NCBI GenBank assembly: GCA_964552035.1
Contig: CAZKFN010000056.1
Coordinates: 1 to 15,039, forward strand
From: CAZKFN01 sp964552035
GTDB taxonomy: Bacteria; Bacteroidota; Bacteroidia; Flavobacteriales_E; Vicingaceae
Direction: 5' to 3'
DNA length: 15,039 bases
A program made the position numbers and the translations under genes. Shown one piece after another: positions 8,527-15,039 of the stretch (its first letter is position 1; each line of letters opens with the position of its first letter). The notes below the pieces were generated by a model, which saw only the letters and a program-made list of their open reading frames with translations, ran no database searches and was not told the DNA's origin.

Positions 8527-8562
8527 GCCTGTAATAAAGATACGCTGCGAAGATAATTAAAT

Positions 8563-9306
8563 ATGGAAATGCTAAGTAATAGAGAAGAAAAATTAATTCG
8601 TGCTTTAAGGCAAAAGAAGACCCGACAAGCGGAAAACTCCTTTTTAATTGAAGGCGATAAATTGTTGTTAGAAGCCATAAAGTCTAATTTTAAAATTCTT
8701 CATGTTTTTACTACTCCATCTTGGAATTTAGCTTCAAAGATAAATATTGATTCTAAGGTAATTAGTGAAAGGGAGTTAAAAAAAGTTTCAAACCTTAAAA
8801 CCCCACCAGGTTGTTTAGCTATACTTGAGATGCCAAATACGATGCCCATTCAATTGACAGATTTGACTTTAGTTTTAGATCAGCTACAAGACCCTGGGAA
8901 TCTCGGAACCATTATTCGATCTGCTGCAGCCTTTGGAGTGGAGCAAATCATCTGTTCGACCAACACTGTGGATTTATATAATCCGAAAGTAGTACAGGCC
9001 ACTATGGGAGCATTGTTTCATGTTCGTGTATATTATAAAGATTTAAAAGAATATTTAACTAATTTATCTTCTAAGCTCTTAGTTTATGGAGCTCATTTAA
9101 AAGGGGAAAATATTTATCAAAGTGAATTGAAAACTCCTGCCCTTTTACTTATGGGAAATGAATCCCAAGGAATTTCTCCTTCTTTGGAGAGTTTCATCCA
9201 TCATAAAATCAAAATCCCTCAATCAAAAAAGGTTGAATCTCTTAATGTCTCCATGGCTACAGCTGTTATTTTATCAGAGTTTAAAAGACAGACTTCTTGG
9301 AAATAA
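8563..9306 (+). CDS. SpoU/TrmH-family RNA 2'-O-methyltransferase
   Basis: Transfers a methyl group from S-adenosylmethionine to a ribose 2'-OH in tRNA or rRNA; the exact nucleotide cannot be told from the sequence. The 247 residues are usual for the family. An N-terminal substrate-binding region (about 1-95, with NSFLIEGDKLLLEAI) precedes the SPOUT knot domain. All three SpoU motifs are intact: motif 1 DPGNLGTIIR (110-119, Asn113 and Arg119), motif 2 MGNESQGIS (197-205) and motif 3 ESLNVSMATA (225-234). The first ATG (8563) is used here; the ATG two codons later (8569) would give MLSNREEKLI and is equally plausible, as neither has a ribosome binding site. It is divergent from tamL and 126 bases upstream of the regulator. 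Confidence 0.93.
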   Translation: MEMLSNREEKLIRALRQKKTRQAENSFLIEGDKLLLEAIKSNFKILHVFTTPSWNLASKINIDSKVISERELKKVSNLKTPPGCLAILEMPNTMPIQLTDLTLVLDQLQDPGNLGTIIRSAAAFGVEQIICSTNTVDLYNPKVVQATMGALFHVRVYYKDLKEYLTNLSSKLLVYGAHLKGENIYQSELKTPALLLMGNESQGISPSLESFIHHKIKIPQSKKVESLNVSMATAVILSEFKRQTSWK

Positions 9307-9358
9307 GCCGTATAGCCTTCCAAATGCTATAATAAAACAAAAAGATTATCCTTTAAAT

Positions 9359-9388
9359 TTCCAATAGGTTGAATTTGGCCTATTGGAA
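9359..9388. repeat. Perfect 10-bp inverted repeat with 10-base loop
   Basis: TTCCAATAGG (9359-9368) and CCTATTGGAA (9379-9388) are perfect reverse complements. The following plus-strand bases are TAGAAAAAAATA, so there is no T run as in an intrinsic terminator; the minus strand also lacks one. It sits 53 bases after the methyltransferase stop and 44 bases before the regulator start, so it could be a transcript-end hairpin or an operator. Confidence 0.75.
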
Positions 9389-9409
9389 TAGAAAAAAATA
9401 CGATATTTG
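9374..9409 (+). promoter_or_regulatory. Weak candidate promoter for the LuxR-type regulator
   Basis: TTTG (9374-9377, in the loop of the inverted repeat) is followed after 24 bases by GATATTTG (9402-9409), which keeps TTTG but not the leading TA of TAnnTTTG. The spacing is longer than usual. It would place the start about 17 bases before the start codon. Confidence 0.25.
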
Positions 9410-9432
9410 CTGTTTAGAATGATTCTAAATAA

Positions 9433-10074
9433 ATGGGACTGAAAATTTTACATGCGAATGCCAATTATCTAATGGCTAAAGGATTGAACCTCATATTGAG
9501 TAGAGGGGGGGGAGTGGATAAAATAGATGATTGTAAGAATACGGAAGAAATGTACAAAAAGCTTGAGGCAGAGGATTATGATATTGTTATCATCGACCCT
9601 TTGGCCAACGGTTTTTTTTCTGCAAATACAGCGATAGAATTAAGAAAAAAATATCCTCAACAAAAGATTTTAATTATTTCTGATACTGGAGAGCCGAAAT
9701 CGGTATTAAAATCTTTAGAAAGAGGAGTTCAAGGTTATTTAAGCCGGCAATGTGATGAGGATGAGATTGTTCATTCTGTATTTGCAGTTGCAAAAGGAGA
9801 GAAATTTTATTGTAATAAAGTTTTAGATATTATATTAAATAAAGATGTTCATGCTAAAGAAAGCAACTGCGATGCTACTATTTTAACAGAAAGAGAAAAT
9901 GAAGTAACGGCGTTAGTTGCAAGTGGATTAACCAATAAGGAGATTGCTAAAGAGTTGAATATTAGTCCGCATACGGTAAATACACATCGTAAAAACATAT
10001 CTAAAAAACTTGGGATTAAATCTATTTCTGCTTTGACAGTTTATGCCTTAAATGCTGGTTTGATTGAAAATTAA
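9433..10074 (+). CDS. LuxR/NarL-type response regulator with degenerate receiver domain
   Basis: Two-domain transcription factor of 213 residues. The receiver-like domain (about 1-125) aligns by eye to NarL-type receivers: ILHANANYLMAKGL stands where ILIADDHPLVREGL is usual, so the two acidic pocket residues are Asn9 and Ala10. The phosphoacceptor Asp is kept (Asp55 in DIVIIDP), Ser83 stands at the switch position (ILIISDT), and the conserved Lys of GYLLK is Arg105 (GYLSR). The C-terminal LuxR helix-turn-helix (about 151-213, LTEREN...SGLTNKEIAKELNIS...HTVNTHRKNISKKLGI) is intact and should bind DNA. It may act without phosphorylation. A G8 tract (9505-9512) encodes Gly25-27. No histidine kinase lies beside it. 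It precedes the paa genes by 124 bases, and regulation of them is only a possibility. Confidence 0.9.
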   Translation: MGLKILHANANYLMAKGLNLILSRGGGVDKIDDCKNTEEMYKKLEAEDYDIVIIDPLANGFFSANTAIELRKKYPQQKILIISDTGEPKSVLKSLERGVQGYLSRQCDEDEIVHSVFAVAKGEKFYCNKVLDIILNKDVHAKESNCDATILTERENEVTALVASGLTNKEIAKELNISPHTVNTHRKNISKKLGIKSISALTVYALNAGLIEN

Positions 10075-10169
10075 TACTTTTTTATAATACAAATTTCCAA
10101 CGTTACCTATTCTCATCTAGAGAACTGAAATAAGTAATTCATTATCTAACTTATTCCTTTAGCTTTTAA

Positions 10170-10177
10170 TAACTTTA
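10170..10177 (+). promoter_or_regulatory. Candidate -7 element for the paa-type operon
   Basis: TAACTTTA differs from TAnnTTTG only at the last base and lies 21 bases before the thiolase start. No clear -33 TTG is seen. The 124-base gap contains no hairpin and no other clear signal. Confidence 0.3.
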
Positions 10178-10198
10178 TGCTTTCAAAAAAAAACAGGA

Positions 10199-11407
10199 AT
10201 GAAGGAAGCATATATTATTGATGGAATTAGAACACCCATAGGTAGATTTACAGGTAGTTTGTCGCCAATTCGAACCGATGATTTGGCTGCATTAGTGATC
10301 AAAGAAATTACGAATCGAAACCCCAATATTCCTTTAGAAGCATTTGAAGATGTAATCTTGGGTTGTGCGAATCAAGCGGGGGAGGACAATCGAAATGTCG
10401 CGAGAATGTCTTTGTTGTTAGCGGGTTTACCTACTACTGTACCTGGAGAAACCATCAATCGCTTGTGTTCTTCGGGAATGTCTGCAATTGCTCAAGCCAA
10501 CCGGGCTATTAAAGCCGGGGAAGGGGATGTTTTTATTGCGGGTGGAGTAGAGCATATGACTAGAGGGCCTTGGGTGATCTCAAAGGTTTCTCGTCCTTTT
10601 GGTAGGGATGCAGAAATGCATGATAGCAGCTTTGGTTGGCGTTTCGTCAATCCAAAAATGAAAGAGATGTATGGTACGGATGCCATGGGGCAAACGGCTG
10701 AAAATTTGGTTGATAAATATAAAATTAGTAGAGCAGATCAGGATAGTTTTGCAGCTTGGTCTCAACAGAAGGCTGAGGCTGCGCAAAAAAATGGAAGATT
10801 TGCTAAAGAAATTGTAGCCGTAGAAATTCCTCAACCTAAGAAAGAGCCTATTATCTTTGATCAAGATGAATTTATTCGTCCAGGTACTACCGTTGAAATA
10901 TTGTCCAAACTTCGTCCAGCTTTTAGAAATGAGGGTGGAACGGTTACTGCTGGAAATGCTTCAGGACTTAACGATGGGGCTGCTGCAACTATTATTGCTT
11001 CTGAAGATGCGGTTAAAAAATATAATTTAAATCCCATGGCTAGAATTATTAGCTCTGCCGTGGTTGGTGTAGAACCAAGAATAATGGGAATTGGTCCTGT
11101 AAAGGCTTCAGAACTGGCCTTAAAGCGTGCTAAGCTAACATTAAAGGATATGGACATCATTGAATTAAATGAAGCTTTTGCAGCTCAAGTTTTAGCTTGT
11201 ACAAGAGCAATGGGTTTAGCAGATGATGATTCAAGAATAAATCCCAATGGTGGAGCAATTGCATTGGGTCATCCTCTGGGTGTAACGGGAACAAGAATTG
11301 TACTTTCTGCTGCCATACAATTGAAAGAAACCAATAAAAAATATGCACTTTGTACACTTTGTGTAGGAGTAGGCCAAGGTTATGCCATGGTAATTGAAAG
11401 CGTTTGA
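10199..11407 (+). CDS. paaJ: 3-oxoadipyl-CoA/acetyl-CoA thiolase (PaaJ/PcaF type)
   Basis: Thiolase that uses CoA to split a 3-oxoacyl-CoA. The PaaJ/PcaF subgroup cleaves 3-oxoadipyl-CoA to succinyl-CoA and acetyl-CoA, the last step of phenylacetate and 3-oxoadipate breakdown. The 402 residues fit this subgroup. The GCANQAGEDNRNVARMSLLL segment (about 59-78) is characteristic of it. Catalytic residues are in place: Cys90 (NRLCSSGM), His358 (ALGHPLGVTG) and Cys388 (CTLCVGVGQGY). The substrate call is strengthened by the immediately following paaZ. The ATG at 10199 has AGGA directly in front of it with no spacer, so it is not a normal ribosome binding site. A general acetyl-CoA acetyltransferase is the alternative. 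Confidence 0.9.
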   Translation: MKEAYIIDGIRTPIGRFTGSLSPIRTDDLAALVIKEITNRNPNIPLEAFEDVILGCANQAGEDNRNVARMSLLLAGLPTTVPGETINRLCSSGMSAIAQANRAIKAGEGDVFIAGGVEHMTRGPWVISKVSRPFGRDAEMHDSSFGWRFVNPKMKEMYGTDAMGQTAENLVDKYKISRADQDSFAAWSQQKAEAAQKNGRFAKEIVAVEIPQPKKEPIIFDQDEFIRPGTTVEILSKLRPAFRNEGGTVTAGNASGLNDGAAATIIASEDAVKKYNLNPMARIISSAVVGVEPRIMGIGPVKASELALKRAKLTLKDMDIIELNEAFAAQVLACTRAMGLADDDSRINPNGGAIALGHPLGVTGTRIVLSAAIQLKETNKKYALCTLCVGVGQGYAMVIESV

Positions 11408-11452
11408 GTGGCTGTAAAATTAAAAAATTATAGAAGTCAAAATATCGATAAA

Positions 11453-13945
11453 ATGGAGAAATTAGAAAACTATATTCAAGGTAAATGGGTAAGTGGGGAA
11501 GGTGATGGAATTCCTATGTATAATGCTGTTAATGGAGAAGTGGTTGCTTTTGCAAGTACGAAAGGAATTGATTTTGCCGATGTATTGGAATATGGAAGAA
11601 AGGTTGGAAATCCAGCCTTAAGAAAAATGACCTTTTTGGAGCGAGGTTTAATGTTAAAGAAGCTGGCTTTACATTTGGTCAAACATAAAAATAAGTTTTA
11701 TGAGATAAGTTATAAAACAGGTGCTACTAGGCTAGATAGTTGGATTGATATAGAAGGGGGATTTGGAAATTTATTTGCCAATGCTTCGTTGAGGAAAGAG
11801 TTTCCCAACAAACCTTTTTACATTGATGGAGAAGGAATAGACCTTTCTCGAGGTGGGAACTTTATGGGACATCACATTATGGTGCCTAAGAGAGGAGTAG
11901 CTCTACACATTAATGCCTTTAATTTTCCAGTATGGGGAATGCTAGAAAAGTGTGCAGTCAATTGGTTGGCCGGTGTACCTGCAGTTGTTAAACCTGCAAC
12001 AAATACTTCTTTTTTAACTGAGGTTGTAGTCAGAGAGATAATAGCCTCTGGAATTTTACCTGAAGGTTCCCTTCAATTACTATGCGGTTCTGCAAGGAAT
12101 ATTTTGGATACGGTGGAATCCCAAGACATTGTGACCTTTACCGGGTCTGCAGATACTGGTAGAATGTTAAAAGCTCACCCTAGGATAATTGAAGAGGCTG
12201 TGCCATTTAACATGGAAGCGGATTCTTTAAATTCTGCAGTCTTAGGAAAAAGTGCAGCTCCAGGAACTTTGGAATTTGATTTATTTATCAAAGAAGTACA
12301 CCGTGAGATGACAATTAAATGCGGTCAAAAATGTACAGCTATTCGCAGAGCTATCGTTCCTAAAGAATACCTTGAAGATGTCCAAACAGCCTTAGGGAAA
12401 AGATTAGAAAGAACAACTATTGGAGACCCTGCTTTAAAGGAAACACGAATGGGGGCATTGGTTAACAAAGAACAATTAGCCGAAGTAAAAGAAAAGATTG
12501 CCGCTTTACAAAAATCAGCTAAATTGGTATATGGTAATGTGGATGAAGTTAAGGTGAACGGTGCAGATGCTGAGAAAGGAGCTTTTATTAGTCCAATTTT
12601 ATTATTGGAAGAAGAACCATTTAAAAACACAAGTGTTCATGAAATTGAAGCTTTTGGCCCTGTTTGTACTTTAATGCCGTATCAAAGTATTGAAGATGCA
12701 GTTGAACTGAGCCACATGGGTAAAGGTTCCTTGGTGGCTTCTATTACAACATACGACGATAGAGAAGCCGCTCACTTTACAGTGGAAGCTGCAACCCATC
12801 ACGGAAGAATCTTAATATTAAATAGAGAAAGTAGTGTTCAAAGCACAGGGCACGGTTCTCCTTTACCGACCTTGGTTCATGGAGGTCCAGGAAGAGCAGG
12901 CGGAGGAGAAGAAATGGGAGGTATGCGTGGTGTAAAGCATTATCTACAGCGTTGCGCTATTCAAGGTTCTCCTACAACACTCACGGAAATTACAGGGGTT
13001 TATCAAGCTGGTGCAAAATACAAGGAAACAGAAAAACATCCATTTCAATATTATTTTGAGGACATAGAAGCAGGCATGTCGATTAAAACGCATAAACGTA
13101 CCATTATGGACAGTGAAATAGCCAATTTTGCCAATCTTTCTTGGGATCACTTCTATGCCCATACTGATGTTACTGCATTGAATCACACCATTTTTGAAAA
13201 ACGAGCTGCACACGGCTATTTTATATTGTCGGCTGCAGCTGGATTGTTTGTCTATCCTAATAAAGGTCCAGTAGCGGCAAATTACGGTTTAGATCACTGC
13301 CGCTTTATGCGACCAATTTATGATGGTGATACTATTTACGTACGATTGACTTGCCAAGAAAAAAGAGATAAAGATGTGAGAGGAAAACAATTCCCATCGG
13401 GCGTAGTAAAATGGTTTGTAGAAGTGTTTGATCAAAATGATGAGAAAGTTGCCATAGCTACGGTCTTGACTATGGTAGCTAAGAAAAGCCCTTTTGCAGA
13501 GATTAATTTATCCAATGCTAATAGTTATCTGCATGAACTTCAGGAAAATACCAAAGCAAAATGGGGAATTATGACAGCACAGCACATGATTGAGCATTTA
13601 CAGCAAAGTTTTAGAGCTGCGATAGGTGAGATTGAAGTTGAAACGCATACTCCTAAGGAGCAGTTGGAGGGAATGCAAGATTCTTTATGGAATTATCATG
13701 CCATGCCTAAAAATTACCAACGCCCAGATTTAAGAAAAGGGAAAACAGAAGATTTAAGGTTTGAGGATTTAAAAACAGCTAAGGAAGAACTCCTTAAATC
13801 TTGGGAAATTTTCGAAAAGTACTATAAAGAAAATCCTGAAGCAGAGCACAATAGCGGCGCTTTTGGTGTGTTGGATAAAGACCATTGGGATTTGTTGATT
13901 AGAAAACACATTAATCACCACTTTGAACAATTTGGATTGTTGTAA
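11453..13945 (+). CDS. paaZ: PaaZ-type oxepin-CoA hydrolase / 3-oxo-5,6-dehydrosuberyl-CoA semialdehyde dehydrogenase, fused to a DUF1569/DinB-like domain
   Basis: Bifunctional enzyme of phenylacetate breakdown: the MaoC-like domain hydrolytically opens oxepin-CoA and the aldehyde dehydrogenase domain oxidises the resulting semialdehyde. With the ATG at 11453 (MEKLENYIQGKW, the family's normal opening) it has 830 residues. The dehydrogenase domain (about 1-515) has Glu255 (MEADSLN) and catalytic Cys294 (GQKCTAIRR), one residue off the E. coli positions. The hydratase domain (about 530-682) has the Asp565/His570 pair (WDHFYAH) and HGYFILSAAAGLF. E. coli PaaZ stops near residue 681; here about 148 residues follow, with WGIMTAQHMIEHL (704-716, His711/His715) and a HWDLLIRKH...HHFEQFG end (His819, 822, 823), like DUF1569 of the DinB fold. 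A GTG directly after the thiolase stop (11408) would add 15 residues and is less likely. Confidence 0.92.
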   Translation: MEKLENYIQGKWVSGEGDGIPMYNAVNGEVVAFASTKGIDFADVLEYGRKVGNPALRKMTFLERGLMLKKLALHLVKHKNKFYEISYKTGATRLDSWIDIEGGFGNLFANASLRKEFPNKPFYIDGEGIDLSRGGNFMGHHIMVPKRGVALHINAFNFPVWGMLEKCAVNWLAGVPAVVKPATNTSFLTEVVVREIIASGILPEGSLQLLCGSARNILDTVESQDIVTFTGSADTGRMLKAHPRIIEEAVPFNMEADSLNSAVLGKSAAPGTLEFDLFIKEVHREMTIKCGQKCTAIRRAIVPKEYLEDVQTALGKRLERTTIGDPALKETRMGALVNKEQLAEVKEKIAALQKSAKLVYGNVDEVKVNGADAEKGAFISPILLLEEEPFKNTSVHEIEAFGPVCTLMPYQSIEDAVELSHMGKGSLVASITTYDDREAAHFTVEAATHHGRILILNRESSVQSTGHGSPLPTLVHGGPGRAGGGEEMGGMRGVKHYLQRCAIQGSPTTLTEITGVYQAGAKYKETEKHPFQYYFEDIEAGMSIKTHKRTIMDSEIANFANLSWDHFYAHTDVTALNHTIFEKRAAHGYFILSAAAGLFVYPNKGPVAANYGLDHCRFMRPIYDGDTIYVRLTCQEKRDKDVRGKQFPSGVVKWFVEVFDQNDEKVAIATVLTMVAKKSPFAEINLSNANSYLHELQENTKAKWGIMTAQHMIEHLQQSFRAAIGEIEVETHTPKEQLEGMQDSLWNYHAMPKNYQRPDLRKGKTEDLRFEDLKTAKEELLKSWEIFEKYYKENPEAEHNSGAFGVLDKDHWDLLIRKHINHHFEQFGLL

Positions 13946-13987
13946 AAAAGAATGGAGTAGATTATTTTAAATTTAAATAGGAAGAAC

Positions 13988-14749
13988 ATGTCGGATAAAG
14001 AAGCTTATGTTAAAATAAATAAGAGAGCCAATGGTTTGGCTGTGATTGAATTTTATCATCCCCAACACAATTCACTACCTGCTGATATTTTAGCAAAATT
14101 AGCACAAACAATTACGACAGCAGGAAATGACAAGGAGGTCAAAGTAATTGTTTTGCAAAGTGGAGGAGATCGGACCTTTTGTGCAGGAGCTAGTTTCAAT
14201 GAGCTTATTGCTATTGATAATCTTGAAAGTGGAAAAGAATTTTTTATGGGTTTTGCTCGAGTGATTAATGCCTGTAGGAAAGCCCCAAAAATTATTATTG
14301 GAAGAGTTCAAGGTAAGGCTGTTGGAGGAGGAGTAGGTTTGGCATCGGCTGTAGATTATTGTTTGGCAACTAAATATGCTGCTGTAAAACTCTCTGAGCT
14401 GAATATTGGAATTGGTCCTTTTGTGGTAGGCCCTGCCGTTGTGCGTAAAATAGGGGTTTCGGCTATGAGTCAAATGACGATTAATGCCGATCATTTTTAC
14501 GATCCCTTATGGGCCAAAGAAAAAGGTTTATATGCTGATTATTTTGATAGTATTGAGGAATTGGATCAAGCTGTAGAAAATTTAGCTGCATATCTTTTAA
14601 GTAAGAATCCTGAAGCTCAAACCGCCTTAAAAAATACTTTTTGGGAAGGAACAGAGGATTGGGACCAAAAATTAGAAGAAAGAGCTAAAATGAGTGGGAA
14701 AATGGTGTTGAGTAGTTATACGAAAGGAATATTAGCTAAATACGCTTAA
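13988..14749 (+). CDS. Enoyl-CoA hydratase/isomerase (crotonase) family protein, PaaF/PaaG-like
   Basis: Crotonase-fold protein of 253 residues that acts on a CoA thioester, presumably an intermediate of the beta-oxidation part of phenylacetate breakdown given its neighbours. The oxyanion-hole segments are visible: FCAGASFNEL (64-73) and GKAVGGGVGLA (109-119). Of the two glutamates used by classical hydratases, the second is present (Glu137 in LSELNIG), but the first is replaced by Gly117 in GGGVG, where hydratases read GGGCE. This fits an isomerase or another crotonase activity better than a plain hydratase, so no gene symbol is given. It follows paaZ by 42 bases. A ribosome binding site AGGAAG (13979-13984) stands 3 bases before the ATG. 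No terminator hairpin is visible after the stop. Confidence 0.85.
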   Translation: MSDKEAYVKINKRANGLAVIEFYHPQHNSLPADILAKLAQTITTAGNDKEVKVIVLQSGGDRTFCAGASFNELIAIDNLESGKEFFMGFARVINACRKAPKIIIGRVQGKAVGGGVGLASAVDYCLATKYAAVKLSELNIGIGPFVVGPAVVRKIGVSAMSQMTINADHFYDPLWAKEKGLYADYFDSIEELDQAVENLAAYLLSKNPEAQTALKNTFWEGTEDWDQKLEERAKMSGKMVLSSYTKGILAKYA

Positions 14750-14850
14750 AATACAAGAATAAGTCTTTGAATTTTTATGCAATTTATCAGTTAAAAGAAA
14801 AATTTCCTTAAATTGGACGCTTAGTTACTGTACCTAAAAGCAAATTAATT

Positions 14851-15039
14851 ATGGAAATATTGACAAAAGAATGGAAAAATGCTAAAGATATAGCTTTATT
14901 AATCTTAAGGTTAGCACTTGGTTTCTTTTTAATTCACGGTCATGGCTGGGGTAAATTACAAGTCATTTTTAGTGGTGCTGAAATTGAATTTATGGACCCC
15001 ATTGGAATTGGAGCCACATTATCCTTTTACTTAGCTGCC
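14851..15039 (+). CDS. DoxX-family membrane protein, N-terminal part (3' end outside window)
   Basis: Open from an ATG at 14851 to the end of the window, 63 codons. A short charged N-terminus (MEILTKEWKNAKD) leads into a hydrophobic segment (about 14-30, IALLILRLALGFFLIHG). It then has a HGHGWGKL stretch, an amphipathic loop and the start of a second hydrophobic segment (about 50-63). This resembles DoxX-like four-helix inner-membrane proteins, which have 'R-x-x-x-G-x-x-F-x-x-H-G-x-x-K' in the first helix. The function of most such proteins is not settled. It lies 101 bases after the crotonase gene, so it may or may not share its transcript; TAAATTGG at 14809-14816 is a poor match to the -7 box. 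Truncation limits the call. Confidence 0.65.
   Translation, partial: MEILTKEWKNAKDIALLILRLALGFFLIHGHGWGKLQVIFSGAEIEFMDPIGIGATLSFYLAA

Noticed and set aside
9359..9388. The inverted repeat as an intrinsic terminator of the methyltransferase gene
   Set aside because: There is no T run after the stem on the plus strand (TAGAAAAAAATA follows), so it was listed as a repeat instead.
11408..11452. GTG start for paaZ directly after the thiolase stop
   Set aside because: It adds 15 residues (MAVKLKNYRSQNIDK) that do not resemble the family. The ATG at 11453 gives the normal start and puts the catalytic residues at the expected numbers.
12944..13213. Minus-strand open frame with a hydrophobic stretch inside paaZ
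   Set aside because: It is antisense to the conserved MaoC domain; the apparent membrane segment is a by-product of the complementary codons.
14099..14494. 131-codon minus-strand open frame inside the crotonase gene
   Set aside because: It lies wholly antisense to a well-supported enzyme gene and its translation has no recognisable motif.

Overview
The window reads as a chromosomal segment of an AT-rich member of the Bacteroidota, most likely in or near the Flavobacteriales. The support for this is: a lipoprotein TamL with the family's SCSPTRHLKEDEKLL start; an M1-type peptidase C-terminal region that pairs with Bacteroidota homologues; promoter elements of the Bacteroidota TAnnTTTG type with an upstream TTG; and almost no Shine-Dalgarno sequences. 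A run of ten N at 835-844 shows that this is a scaffolded draft or metagenome assembly.

Layout. (1) 1-1374, plus strand: the 3' part of an M1-family metallopeptidase-like gene, cut by the window edge and interrupted by the N gap. It converges on the next block, with a bidirectional terminator between them. (2) 1483-8526, minus strand, in transcription order: tamL (outer-membrane assembly lipoprotein), a class I fructose-bisphosphate aldolase, accD, rpsO and pnp. A promoter lies in front of the aldolase, a candidate promoter in front of rpsO, and a strong intrinsic terminator or attenuator between rpsO and pnp. (3) 8563-10074, plus strand, divergent from tamL: a SpoU/TrmH-family RNA 2'-O-methyltransferase, then a LuxR/NarL-type regulator whose receiver domain has lost its acidic pocket. 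(4) 10199-14749, plus strand: three tightly packed genes of lower phenylacetate (paa) catabolism, namely a PaaJ/PcaF-type 3-oxoadipyl-CoA thiolase, a PaaZ ring-opening enzyme with an extra C-terminal DUF1569/DinB-like domain, and a crotonase-fold hydratase/isomerase. The window ends inside a DoxX-like membrane protein gene.

How the parts relate. Block 2 is housekeeping: envelope biogenesis, glycolysis/gluconeogenesis, fatty acid synthesis, translation and RNA decay. Block 4 would take the CoA-bound oxepin ring from ring opening through beta-oxidation steps to acetyl-CoA and succinyl-CoA. The ring-activating (paaK) and epoxidase (paaABCDE) genes are not in the window. The regulator sits just upstream of block 4, but nothing in the sequence proves that it controls it.

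The points most worth a second look are the PaaZ-DUF1569 fusion, the degenerate receiver with a G8 tract in its reading frame, the crotonase lacking one catalytic glutamate, the lysine/glutamate-rich tail on AccD, and an isolated perfect inverted repeat at 9359-9388. I found no tRNA, rRNA, CRISPR array, insertion sequence or prophage gene. No stretch over 300 bases lacks a gene; the longest intergenic gap is about 126 bases.
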